A stretch of 18,332 nt of DNA from Candidatus Acidiferrum typicum (GTDB taxonomy: Bacteria > Acidobacteriota > Terriglobia > Acidiferrales > UBA7541): NCBI GenBank assembly GCA_002478115.1, contig DLMH01000023.1, forward strand, positions 1 through 18,332, read 5' to 3'. Below, piece by piece: positions 1 through 7,738 of this stretch; position 1 is the first letter of the stretch, and each line of letters starts with the position of its first letter. Position numbers and translations under genes: made by a program. The notes beneath the pieces are model-generated. The model was not told where the DNA came from, ran no database searches, and was given only the letters and a program-made list of their open reading frames with translations.

Positions 1-672
1 AAGGGGAATTTCGACGATGTCACCCGGCAGTCTCATATTGGGGTAGAGACGCGCTATGTTTGCTGGGGTACTGGAATCTTCGATCTCGACAATGATGGAT
101 ATCCGGATATCTTTATCGTTACCGGAAACGTTTACCCGGAAGTGGAACGAACCCTCCCGCAATATCCGTACAAGACACCGCGCGCGGTGTTTCGCAATCT
201 CGGCAATAACTCCTTCGAGGAACTGGTCGAAGCTGCCGGCCCCGGCGTTGCTGCGGCGCACTCCAGCCGCGGATGCGCGTTTGGGGATTTCGATAATGAC
301 GGTGACATTGACATTCTTATCATAAACATGAACGAGCCCCCTTCCTTGTTGCGCAATGACATCCAAGGAAAACAGAATTGGATTAAGGTGAAACTCGAGG
401 GTGTGAAGTCCAATCGGAGCGCGATCGGAGCTCGGGTTCTCGCCCGTTATGGCGGGAAAACACAGGCTCAAAGCTTGGTAAGTCAAAGCAGTTTCTACTC
501 CTGCAACGATCCCCGCCTGCACTTCGGCCTCGGAGGCCACACTTCGGTGGACCTGGAAGTGCGCTGGCCCAACGGCCTTGTTGAATCCTTCAAGCACGTC
601 CCAGTCAATCAGTTGATCACGCTGAGAGAGGGAGTAGGGCGGGTGGCGAACCGCGGCTGGGCAAAGACGTGA
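1..672 (+). CDS. CRTAC1-family FG-GAP/ASPIC-UnbV protein, 3' part
   Basis: The frame is open from base 1 to a TGA at 670-672, so the gene starts left of the window and 223 codons are visible. Two FG-GAP/VCBS-type calcium loops are seen: DLDNDGYPDIF near visible residue 32 and DFDNDGDIDIL near residue 97. The C-terminal 100 residues form an ASPIC/UnbV domain (GARVLARYGG, SQSSFYSCNDPRLHFGLG, VRWPNGLVESF). From family knowledge such proteins are exported beta-propeller proteins of uncertain biochemical role, frequent in Acidobacteria and Planctomycetes and often next to TPR proteins. A hairpin lies just after the stop. A paralogous gene end occurs at 3472-3693. The family call is firm, but the function is not known. 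Confidence 0.9.
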   Translation, partial: KGNFDDVTRQSHIGVETRYVCWGTGIFDLDNDGYPDIFIVTGNVYPEVERTLPQYPYKTPRAVFRNLGNNSFEELVEAAGPGVAAAHSSRGCAFGDFDNDGDIDILIINMNEPPSLLRNDIQGKQNWIKVKLEGVKSNRSAIGARVLARYGGKTQAQSLVSQSSFYSCNDPRLHFGLGGHTSVDLEVRWPNGLVESFKHVPVNQLITLREGVGRVANRGWAKT

Positions 673-680
673 GCTGAGAA

Positions 681-697
681 GCCTGGCTGGTCCAGGC
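681..697 (+). terminator. Hairpin after CRTAC1 gene, possible terminator
   Basis: GCCTGG and CCAGGC form a perfect 6-bp stem around a CTGGT loop, starting 9 bases after the stop codon of the CRTAC1 gene. No T tract follows, so a Rho-independent terminator is not proven. An alternative stem (TGGCT at 684 with AGCCA about 20 bases later) overlaps it. Confidence 0.35.
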
Positions 698-731
698 AGT
701 CTAGCCAGCGCATAACCTGAAAGCACTAGAA

Positions 732-1158
732 AAAGCTAGGGAAGTCTAGGTACATCGTATTCCCCTGAGTCGTTGAGGTGATAATCCAGGAGGACCGGTC
801 GAAGCAAGCAGAGTTCGAGCGGCGACGGGGGAGCGAGCCGCTCGATAATTTGCAAAGGGCTGAGATTTTCGTTGCGGGAGTTGGGTCGTACGAGGTTGAA
901 GTAGAGCTGGTAGGTGTGGGCGTTGGCCAGGAAGTCTCCCCGGCTGGCAAAGTCTTCGATGTCGAAAAACTCGTCTTCTTCAAGGCGGTGTACGGTTTCC
1001 ACATCGCTCTGGTAGGTGTGCGCGGCGGGCGGGATGCGCACGTGCTTGCTGTCGCCGAGCACTTTGGAAAAGTTGCCTTTGAACTCCCCGCCCTTGTCAA
1101 TTTGCCAGACCAGATCGCGCAACGAGATGCCGTAGCGATTCAGATGCTGCTGAATGCG
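732..1158 (-). pseudogene. Integrase-core (rve) transposase, C-terminal relic
   Basis: Read on the minus strand, the fragment begins around 1158 (RIQQHLNRYGIS), continues through LVWQIDKGGEF, RIPPAAHTYQSDVETVHRLEEDEFF and SPLQIIERLAP, and ends near 733. These are the second Asp block (here DKG instead of the usual DNG) and the Glu helix of a DDE integrase core, with the usual C-terminal tail. The first catalytic Asp, the HTH domain and about two thirds of the protein are absent. The frame runs into a stop at 1174-1176. The listed TTG at 1122 is not a real start. It abuts head-on another transposase relic at 1158. It is non-functional by length. The class is firm, but the exact IS family is not resolved. 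Confidence 0.8.
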
Positions 1159-1871
1159 TGAAGGACCCCGAGTTCACGCGCCAGGCGATCCAACTGCTTC
1201 TCGATGCGCGCGCCGAAAAGTGCGACCACGTCTGGTGGAGTTCGGAGAAAACCGGCATGTACTCTACCGGCGCCAGTGCCAGCGTGGAGATCACGAGGCT
1301 GGCCGTTCAGGCGCTGCTCAAGTGGCGCCAGGCTCCGGAGACTACCAGCAAAGCCCTGAGAGAAAGCGCGGAGCTGGCCAAACGGCTGATGGAGCAGAGT
1401 TGCGCGAAACAAAACATCCAGCGCGGGCAACTCAGGCTGCATGCCGATCGCGGCACGTCGATGAGTTCCAAGCCAGTAGCGTTCTTACTGGCCGACTTGG
1501 GTGTTACCAAAACGCACAGCCGTCCGCACGTATGGAACGACAATGCCTATTCCGAGAGTCAGTTCCGCACCCTGAAGTATCGGCCGGAGTTCCCGGACCG
1601 TTTCGGGTGCATTCGAGACAGCCGTGCTTTTTCGCAGGGATTTTTCCGCTGGTACGACGAAGAACACCGCCATTCCGGCCTGGGCTTGCTCACGCCAGCC
1701 ATGGTTCACTACAACCAAACCGCGCTCATCCTCGAACAGCGGCAAACCGTTCTCGACGCCGCCTATCGCGTCCACCCCGAACGCTTCGTCCGCCAAGCTC
1801 CCAAACCAACAGCGGTTCCATCCGAGGTCCGGATCAACAAACCGCTCAACACAAATGAAAATACTCACTAA
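1158..1871 (+). pseudogene. IS3-family OrfB (DDE) transposase, C-terminal relic
   Basis: From about 1359 (RESAELAKRL) the translation follows IS3 OrfB. LHADRGT carries the second catalytic Asp and NAYSES the Glu, with exactly 35 residues between them (DD35E). Then come FFRWYDEEHRHSGLGLLTP and a tail ending in VRINKPLN. The first catalytic Asp region (normally an I/LDxFSRYVVGW block) and everything before it is missing. Codons 1158-1358 read open (KDPEFTRQAIQLL and on) but do not resemble OrfB and I do not recognise them, so the open frame is chimeric. The GTG at 1158 is only the frame limit. No OrfA is present. This is a dead element remnant whose right end lies near 1872-1910. Confidence 0.8.
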
Positions 1872-1898
1872 ATTCCATGACCACTGGTCTCAAACTCG

Positions 1899-1904
1899 TT
1901 GACA
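1899..1904 (+). promoter_or_regulatory. TTGACA, possible outward -35 near IS3 end
   Basis: A consensus -35 hexamer sits about 28 bases after the transposase stop, in what is probably the terminal region of the IS3 relic, and points toward the glycoside hydrolase gene. The best downstream -10 at 16-17 bp spacing is poor (CATTCT at 1922). A TATTTG at 1914 is too close. It may be an IS-supplied half-promoter, but the support is weak. Confidence 0.25.
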
Positions 1905-1984
1905 CGCGCCGCGTATTTGATCATTCTGAGCTGAGTGCAAGGTCGAGAAAGAGCACTTGCAACCAAATTAGTGGGGGGATAGAT

Positions 1985-3109
1985 ATGATCACCAAGAGTG
2001 GTCGTTTCGCGATCGTCTTCGCAACGGTATTGTTGTTGTCATCGGCAGCCTTTGCGCGGCCACGCTGGACCGAACAGGAGGCCAATAGCTGGTACCAGCA
2101 ACAGCCGTGGCTGGTCGGCAGCAACTTCATCCCGAAGGACGCAATTAACGAACTTGAGATGTGGCAGGCTGACTCTTTTGATCCACAGGAGATCGATAAG
2201 GAATTGGGATTGGCTGAAGCGCTTGGGATGAACACGATGAGGGTATTCCTGCATGACTTGCTTTGGCAGCAGGATCCTGAAGGCTTTAAGGCGCGTCTCG
2301 ACCAGTTCCTCTCCATTGCATCAAAGCACCACATTCGCCCAATGCTCGTGTTGTTCGATTCCTGCTGGGATCCAAATCCCAAACTGGGACCGCAGCGTCC
2401 TCCTATCCCCGGAGTACACAATTCGGGATGGGTGCAGAGCCCAGGCGCCTCGGCATTGCAGGACCCTTCCCAGTATCCGCGTCTCCAGGCGTATGTCTCA
2501 GGAGTCGTCGGGGCGTTTGCACGTGACCAGCGGGTTCTCGCCTGGGACGTATGGAATGAGCCCGGCAACAGAATCGGTACTGATAAGCAGGATTCCAAAA
2601 ATAAAAAGGAAACAGTTGCGATATTGCTTCCGCAGGTGTTCGAGTGGGCTCGTTCAGCAAACCCTTCGCAACCTCTCACCAGCGGCCTGTGGGATGGTCA
2701 TGCATCGGAATGGGGTGACTCCACGAAGTGGAGTTCCGTGGAACGCACGCAGATTGAACAATCGGACGTGATCTCCTTTCACAATTATGAGTGGCCAGAA
2801 CAGTTCGAAGCCGACATCATTGCGCTCCAAAAGCTCAAACGCCCAATCCTTTGCACCGAATATATGGCACGCGCAGTCGGAAGCACTTTCGACACAATCC
2901 TTCCCCTAGCGAAGAAGTATCACGTAGCCGCGATTAATTGGGGGTTAGTGGTCGGGAAGACGCAAACCAACCTGCCGTGGGAGTCTTGGCAACATCCATA
3001 CATTGAGGATCAGCCGCCCATCTGGTTTCACGACATTTTCTATCCCGATGGCCACCCCTATCGCGAACGTGAGGTTCAACTAATACGTGATCTCACCGGA
3101 AAACCATAG
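1985..3109 (+). CDS. Secreted GH5-like glycoside hydrolase
   Basis: Predicted exported endo-acting glycoside hydrolase of the cellulase/GH5 clan-A type (TIM barrel), 374 residues. I chose ATG 1985, not the upstream 1877, because it directly follows a G-rich Shine-Dalgarno (GGGGGG at 1973-1978) and begins a clean signal peptide: K4/R7, hydrophobic IVFATVLLLSSAAFA, likely cleaved after residue 24. Key motifs are GMNTMRVFLHDLLW (81-94), WDVWNEPGN with acid/base Glu192, and ILCTEYMAR with presumed nucleophile Glu292. The 100-residue spacing fits clan A. The substrate is not deducible; close homologues are often labelled 1,4-beta-xylanase by automatic annotation. The gene is intact and sits alone between transposase relics, a likely cargo or survivor gene. 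Confidence 0.85.
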   Translation: MITKSGRFAIVFATVLLLSSAAFARPRWTEQEANSWYQQQPWLVGSNFIPKDAINELEMWQADSFDPQEIDKELGLAEALGMNTMRVFLHDLLWQQDPEGFKARLDQFLSIASKHHIRPMLVLFDSCWDPNPKLGPQRPPIPGVHNSGWVQSPGASALQDPSQYPRLQAYVSGVVGAFARDQRVLAWDVWNEPGNRIGTDKQDSKNKKETVAILLPQVFEWARSANPSQPLTSGLWDGHASEWGDSTKWSSVERTQIEQSDVISFHNYEWPEQFEADIIALQKLKRPILCTEYMARAVGSTFDTILPLAKKYHVAAINWGLVVGKTQTNLPWESWQHPYIEDQPPIWFHDIFYPDGHPYREREVQLIRDLTGKP

Positions 3110-3466
3110 CTTTACGTAAGCTGGGGGTTTCACACCGCGTATTTTCACGCCACGCAGCAGGCGTTTCTGGAAGCGCACGAGCGGGCTTTTCATTATTTCG
3201 GCGGAATGTTCCGGCTGCTGCGCTACGACAACCTGAAGAGCGCGGTGAAGAAGATTCTGCGTGGACATCAGCGGGAAGAGACCGACCGGCTGATCGCCTT
3301 TCGTTCGCACTGGGGATTCCAGGCGGAGTTCTGCAACCCGGCGGGCGGCAACGAGAAAGGCGGCGTGGAAGGCGAGGTCGGCTACTTCCGGCGCAACCAC
3401 GAGGTGCCGGTGCTTAAAGTGAAAGACTTGGCCGCGTTGAATGAATATTTGCGCGCGTGCCTGTGA
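3110..3466 (+). pseudogene. istA: IS21-family IstA transposase fragment
   Basis: The frame is open right after the hydrolase stop (same frame) and matches IstA from about 3131: [70 protein letters not shown]. It ends with a TGA at 3464-3466. The Glu in the [13 protein letters not shown] block is the last catalytic residue of the DDE core. The N-terminal HTH, the first two Asp residues, the C-terminal third and the partner IstB are all missing. About 115 codons remain of a protein usually near 500 residues. The fragment ends 5 bases before the CRTAC1 tail resumes at 3472, so this element truncated that gene. Confidence 0.88.
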
Positions 3467-3471
3467 AATAA

Positions 3472-3693
3472 GGGGAAAAGATTCAAGCACAAACGGTACT
3501 GAGCCAATCCAGCTACATATCCAGCAACGATCCCAGATTGCACTTCGGTTAGGGAGCCGATGCGGTTGCCGACGTCGATATTCACTGGCCGAACGGATTC
3601 GAGGAGAAGCTGAAGAATATTCAGACGGATCATCTGATAACGGTGCAAGAAGGTGCGGGTATCGTGCCGAGCAAAGGATGGCGCAAGCGGTAG
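3472..3693 (+). pseudogene. Second CRTAC1 gene, ASPIC/UnbV tail with stop codon
   Basis: The frame from 3472 reads GEKIQAQTVLSQSSYISSND, then PRLHFG, a TAG stop, then GADAVADVDIHWPNGFEEKL, and ends in GWRKR at TAG 3691-3693. It aligns residue for residue with the end of the CRTAC1 gene at the left edge (GGKTQAQSLVSQSS; PRLHFGLGG; VRWPNGLVESF; GWAKT). The internal TAG replaces the Leu of LHFGLG. Only the last 73 codons survive, and the 5' part is replaced by the IstA fragment. This is a paralogue relic: first truncated by the element, then mutated, or the reverse. Confidence 0.85.
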
Positions 3694-3724
3694 TCGGACA
3701 TTCTGGACTTAGGGCGATGCGGGA

Positions 3725-5086
3725 CTAGCAGCACTGCTCATCTTCAAGCGAAGTTGAGGCGTCATTCTGGCGGTGCAATTTAGCTGACTGTTGCATAGCT
3801 TGTGCCGAAGCCGCACGATCCCCCGCCTGAAAGTACAGCCGGCCGAGACGATAGTGGTAGCTTCCGTCGACATCACCCGGCAAAGCTTGTTTGATCTCCG
3901 AGATCGCTCGCGCAAGTTCGCCTCGGTCGGCATAAACCTTGCTCAAACTGGCATGAACATGGGGCAGTTCTTCTGGTGCCGCGTGAAGGCCCTTCAGAAG
4001 CAACGGTAATGCTTCAGCGAACTGCTGGCGACTGACAAGTATCTCGCCCATTAGGTAGTTCGCCTCCGGATCGCTTGGGTTGGCATTGAGAACGTATTGC
4101 AATTCATGCTCGGTGCCTTCGCGATTGTCATCGGAGTAGAGGTCCCGCGCAAGTCCCATGTGAGCGGCCAGGAACTCGGGCTTCAAAGCAATCGCTTTGC
4201 GGTATTCGGCGGCACCTTCAGAGAAATCGCCCTTGCCGCGAAGCATGTCACCCGATAACACATGAAGCGAAGCTGAATCCGGGTTGATGTCGGTCGCTTT
4301 AGTGAGGGCTGCTAGTCCTAAACGCCCCACAGACTCGATGCGCCAGTAGAGTGCTTAGGGATCGTCGGGATGCGCCTTTAATAACAGGTCGGTCGCATTC
4401 ACGACCAGATCGTCACGGCCTACGTAGTAGGAGCAGCGCGATAGAAGACGAAGCTGTTGAGGGATTAGCGGTGAAGACGCGGCAGTCAGAGCAGCGCTAC
4501 AGGCCGAGTACTGACCCTTGTTCAAGTAGCTGCCCGCCAACTTCGGTAAAGCTGGCGGCAGATCATCAGGTCCGTGCTATGCGATGATCTCGCTCCCCCT
4601 CTGAGGATTCCAATCCAGGTGGAATTGCAGGGCCGCATCGTCAGGTTTCGCGTCTCGAAGATAGGCGAAGCCCAGAAGCGAGTGGGCACAGGGAGCCGCC
4701 GTCGCAGTTTGCAACTGCAGTTCGATCTGTTTCTTCTGACCGGCCGACAATGGGATGGGGTCCGTGACGCACTTGCCGAAGCCCGCTTTTTCCACCGTTA
4801 CCGTGTATATTCCTTCATGACGAACGATAAGGCTGAACTTTCCTCCTGCATCCGTTTTCGTTTCCAGTTTGTGTCCCCCGCTTTTCTCCTCAAGGATCAC
4901 GGAAGCTCCCGTCACTGGTTCACCTGCGGAGTTCCGAACCGTGCCCTCAACGGTAATCGCATCCAGTTGCGATGGGGAAGGGGTTTGCGCCACTGTCGGA
5001 GCCACAGCCAAACCAGCCAATGAAGCGGCCCACAAAAGGAGAAACAGGGCACAACGATTCACTCGATTTTGAAAGGGGGAGCGCAT
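3725..5086 (-). pseudogene. Carboxypeptidase-regulatory + TPR protein, two nonsense codons
   Basis: One minus-strand frame reads from ATG 5086 to a stop at 3725-3727, broken only by TAG at 4577-4579 and TAA at 4355-4357. The start at 5086 precedes a signal peptide (CALFLLLWAASLAGLAVAPTVAQ); in-frame ATGs at 5089, 5104 and 5194 are alternatives. Residues 50-120 form a CarboxypepD_reg-like beta domain (VEGTVRNSAGEPVTGASVIL, DAGGKFSLIV). The second half is TPR-like helices (LAALTKATDINPDSASLHVL, EYRKAIALKPEFLAAHMGLA, ANPSDPEANYLMGEIL). The TAA is one base from GAA in DP(E)ALYW. Family members are exported scaffold proteins; here the product would be cut after about 170 residues. It is convergent with the CRTAC1 tail, a common partnership in this phylum. 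Confidence 0.85.
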
Positions 5087-5294
5087 CATACAGAAGCAAT
5101 TCATTCTGGAGACTGAATTCCCTTCTCTACAGCCGCTGTCACAGTTCGTTTCCAGGCCAAACTGCATTCTATTCCCCGGAATCACTGCCCGCAACGCTTC
5201 ACGGTCTGCGATCTGGATTTGTTCTGAAATCCGAAGTTAATCAATTGCAAGCGAGTGCATCTTATTTTGCTTCAATCGGTTCTCGCAAGAGAAT

Positions 5295-5313
5295 CCAACT
5301 TCGTCGAAGTTGG
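5295..5313. repeat. Perfect inverted repeat
   Basis: CCAACTTCG and CGAAGTTGG face each other around a single T. A realistic hairpin has a 7-8 bp stem. A second weaker stem (TTCTC/GAGAA) lies just left of it. It is 158 bases past the epimerase stop, so it could end that transcript, but there is no T tract on either strand. Confidence 0.4.
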
Positions 5314-5342
5314 GCTTTCCCACATCATCCACCAACCAAAAT

Positions 5343-5410
5343 TTGTCATTCCGACCAGAGGGACGGCGCCTTTGGCCGTCCCGGAGCGGAGGAAACCCTC
5401 TGCAACGTCG
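5343..5410. repeat. Dispersed hairpin repeat of GTCATTCCGA type
   Basis: The segment begins GTCATTCCGACCAGAGGGAC, carries a perfect 8-bp stem (GGGACGGC 5360-5367 with GCCGTCCC 5375-5382), and continues GGAGCGGAGGAAACCCTCTGC. Elements opening with GTCATTCCGA and containing GGAGCGGAGG are abundant intergenic repeats in acidobacterial genomes, to my recollection. The hairpin is seen directly. The family membership needs a genome-wide search. The rest of 5087-5470 shows no gene. Confidence 0.55.
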
Positions 5411-5470
5411 GATTTCAGGTTTATTCTGCCTTCGTCCTGTCAGGCGATATTCCGTGCAGTGGCTGGATCG

Positions 5471-6454
5471 CTATCCGGGGTACCAGATGTGCCGGGGGTC
5501 GGCTGCATCCCGCTGGTAACTCCAGGCTTCCTCAATCAGGCGCTTGAGATCATAGCGAGGCCGCCAACCCAGGAGAAATTTCGCTTTGGTGTTGTCCAAC
5601 CAAGTCGAATAGTAAGGAGTTTTAATCTCCACACAAGGAAGTCCTCGTGTTTGCCGCAGGTAATCGGCCACCTGCTGGTAATCCACCGGTTCATCCATGC
5701 AAATGTTGAAGGTCTGCTGACGCGCCTTGGGATGGTCTAGCGTTTTCAGGATGGCATCCACAAGATCGCTGACGTGAACGAAATTGCGTTTGACGGGATG
5801 GCCGTCAGGATCAAGCATCAAGGGCACCGCGCCGCTTTTGCAATAAGCATCGGCCCGCTCGGGTCCGACCAGGTCTCGCCAGCGCGGTCCGCCAAAGGCA
5901 TCCTCGCCAAAAGAGAGCGTGTATTTGAAATCATCTTTTTCCATGATCCAGGGCGCACGCAGGCAGCATCCATTGAGGCCGTATTGGATGAAATATTGTT
6001 CCAGCATCACCTCTTCGAGAACCTTCGAGAGTGCGTAGCAGCCGGGGTAGGCGCTGTGCTTCTGCTCTTCGGCGACGGGAACGGGATGCGGGTAGAAAAA
6101 ATGGCCGACGGCGCAATCGCCGCCGAGCAGGATGAACTGCTCGAATGACGGACCAATCCTGCACTCTTCGAGGAGCCAGAAAAGACCCTTCACGCTAACG
6201 TCGATAACGTCGTCCGGAGTTTCCTTGCAGGTAGCGCAGTGCAGCACATGAGTGACAGCGTCCAGCGCTTTGCGCGCGACACCACGATCGCAAATGCTGC
6301 CCTGGACAACCTCGAGGCGCGCGTGCGGTGGCAGAAGCCTGTTGTGGCACAACGCGCGGATCTTCACGCCGGGCAGTTCGTCCGACTGAAGAACGCGCTC
6401 GATAAAATGGCGGCCGACTTTGCCGGTCGCTCCGGTGACCAGGATTTTCCTCAT
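5471..6454 (-). CDS. NAD-dependent epimerase/dehydratase (extended SDR)
   Basis: A 327-residue extended short-chain dehydrogenase/reductase. It has the Rossmann glycine motif TGATGKVG (7-14), the acidic/VQGSICD region near 50-56, and the catalytic YxxxK at Tyr140-Lys144 (GCYALSK). RNFVHVSDLVDAI and LGWRPRYDLKRLIEEAW are typical C-terminal features. ATG 6454 was chosen because it starts the Rossmann strand (MRKILVTG); the upstream extension to 6532 is not conserved-looking. The Shine-Dalgarno is poor. Such enzymes act on nucleotide sugars or free uronic acids with NAD(P); the substrate is unknown. It lies 102 bp downstream of the Hyi-like gene on the same strand, so cotranscription and a role in sugar-acid catabolism are plausible. 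Confidence 0.85.
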   Translation of the reverse strand: MRKILVTGATGKVGRHFIERVLQSDELPGVKIRALCHNRLLPPHARLEVVQGSICDRGVARKALDAVTHVLHCATCKETPDDVIDVSVKGLFWLLEECRIGPSFEQFILLGGDCAVGHFFYPHPVPVAEEQKHSAYPGCYALSKVLEEVMLEQYFIQYGLNGCCLRAPWIMEKDDFKYTLSFGEDAFGGPRWRDLVGPERADAYCKSGAVPLMLDPDGHPVKRNFVHVSDLVDAILKTLDHPKARQQTFNICMDEPVDYQQVADYLRQTRGLPCVEIKTPYYSTWLDNTKAKFLLGWRPRYDLKRLIEEAWSYQRDAADPRHIWYPG

Positions 6455-6556
6455 GCGCCCGCCATTTCCGCCGGCTCTTGTATTTTTGTGGAGCGAAAGC
6501 CCGTCGTCGCGGAACCAGCCTACCAGGTTCAACGGGCGAGTCTCTACGGACCGGCA

Positions 6557-7423
6557 TCACACGTCGCACAGATCGACGGCTTGCCTCAGGGACATAAGCG
6601 GGTCGCGCGCAGGCACGAATTCGTGAGCCACATAGCCCTGGAAGTTGCTTGCCAGGATGCCGCGCATCACGCCGTCCCACTGCACTTCCTGCGTATTGTC
6701 CAGTTCGTGCCTTCCGGGAACGCCGCCAGTGTGGAAGTGGCCCAGCCACTGGATGTTTTGCTGGATGGTGCGTATCAAGTCTCCCTCCATGATCTGCATG
6801 TGATAAATGTCATAGAGCAGCTTCACGCGCGGCGAGTTCACCGCCTCCACCACGCGCACTCCCCATGAAGTGTGGTCGCACATATAGTCCTTGTGGTCCA
6901 CCTTGCTATTCAGAAGTTCCATGCAGATCGTCACGCCATGATCTTCGGCAATTTTCTTGACGCGGTTGAGTCCCGCAATCGTATTCTTGGCGCCTTCGTC
7001 GTCGGACATTCCCTTGCGGGTGCCGGAAAATGTGATTACGTTCGGCACGCCAGCCTTGGCCGCCAGGGGGATATACTTGCGAAAAGACTCTTCAATTGCG
7101 GCGTGATTCTCCAAGCGATTCAGGGCATTCCCAATCTCGCCGCCTCCTGCGTAACCCATGCTGCAAACAAGCCCATAACGCCGAGGCACTTCAAATTCCT
7201 CCGGACTAAGGAGGTCAATAGCCTTCAATCCCATCTGGGCCGCTTTGGCGCAGAGTTCGTCCAGAGGAATCTGCTGGTAGCACCATCGGCAAACCGATTG
7301 TTTGATGCGTCCTTTGCGCGGGACAGGAATGCCCTGTTCGGCAAATAGGGGGGATACGACTGAAGCCATAGCTACACCAGAAAGAGAGATTTTGAGCATT
7401 TCGCGTCGCGATACGTTTTTCAT
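6557..7423 (-). CDS. Tat-exported hydroxypyruvate isomerase-like TIM barrel
   Basis: A 288-residue AP-endonuclease-2/xylose-isomerase-fold protein resembling hydroxypyruvate isomerase (COG3622). ATG 7423 begins a twin-arginine leader: SRREMLK at 5-11, a hydrophobic stretch to residue 27, and probable cleavage near FAEQ. Putative metal and catalytic ligands match the family: Glu159 (ICMELLN), Asp195 (LLYDIYHMQ), His219/His221 (GHFHTGG) and Glu258 (AHEFVP). WCY at 47-49 and GGVPGRHELD (223-232) are also Hyi-like. A Tat signal on this fold is frequent in Acidobacteria and Planctomycetes and implies action outside the cytoplasm. The substrate may be a sugar or keto acid rather than hydroxypyruvate. 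The best upstream AAAGG is 14-17 bases away, so initiation is uncertain. Confidence 0.82.
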   Translation of the reverse strand: MKNVSRREMLKISLSGVAMASVVSPLFAEQGIPVPRKGRIKQSVCRWCYQQIPLDELCAKAAQMGLKAIDLLSPEEFEVPRRYGLVCSMGYAGGGEIGNALNRLENHAAIEESFRKYIPLAAKAGVPNVITFSGTRKGMSDDEGAKNTIAGLNRVKKIAEDHGVTICMELLNSKVDHKDYMCDHTSWGVRVVEAVNSPRVKLLYDIYHMQIMEGDLIRTIQQNIQWLGHFHTGGVPGRHELDNTQEVQWDGVMRGILASNFQGYVAHEFVPARDPLMSLRQAVDLCDV

Positions 7424-7554
7424 GGAGATGGAGTGCACCTTTCTAAATTTGGCATCGCCCAATAAGTTCCGCAGAGGCAAACTCGCCTCTCACTTACTTT
7501 TTCCTCAGGAATATGACGGACGCCGTATAAGATACCACGCCAGCATCGGGTGGC

Positions 7555-7656
7555 GAGGAGAAGCGACTCCGCAACTATGGAACGGACGCCGCCAGGTCCG
7601 AGCAAGCGGGCCAGGGTAGCAATGAAGTGGATGAAAAGAACGACCAGATTGTGCAT
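7555..7656 (-). pseudogene. Integrase N-terminal relic (34 codons)
   Basis: Minus-strand codons from ATG 7656 read MHNLVVLFIHFIATLARLLG then PGGVRSIVAESLLL before the frame degenerates. I recognise this as the opening hydrophobic segment of an rve-integrase/transposase family whose proteins typically continue with a KQQLLVL-like stretch. The match is by memory, so the confidence is moderate. It lies inside the 315-bp gap between the Hyi-like gene and the Gfo/Idh/MocA gene and may mark where an element landed and was lost, splitting one operon. The rest of that gap shows nothing recognisable. Confidence 0.55.
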
Positions 7657-7738
7657 CGCAGGATCGTAGCAGGACGGGGAACCCTGAAGAATCATGGGAG
7701 AAATAATAATTCGCCAGCCACACGCGGCAGCGTTTCTT

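Noticed and set aside
1921..2679. 252-codon minus-strand ORF
   Set aside because: It mirrors the GH5-like hydrolase, which has a signal peptide and both catalytic glutamates; the minus frame has no recognisable domain.
3725..5086. Stop-codon reassignment or readthrough in the TPR gene
   Set aside because: Both TAG and TAA occur inside it, while neighbouring intact genes end with TAG, TAA and TGA at the expected places. Plain nonsense mutation is simpler.
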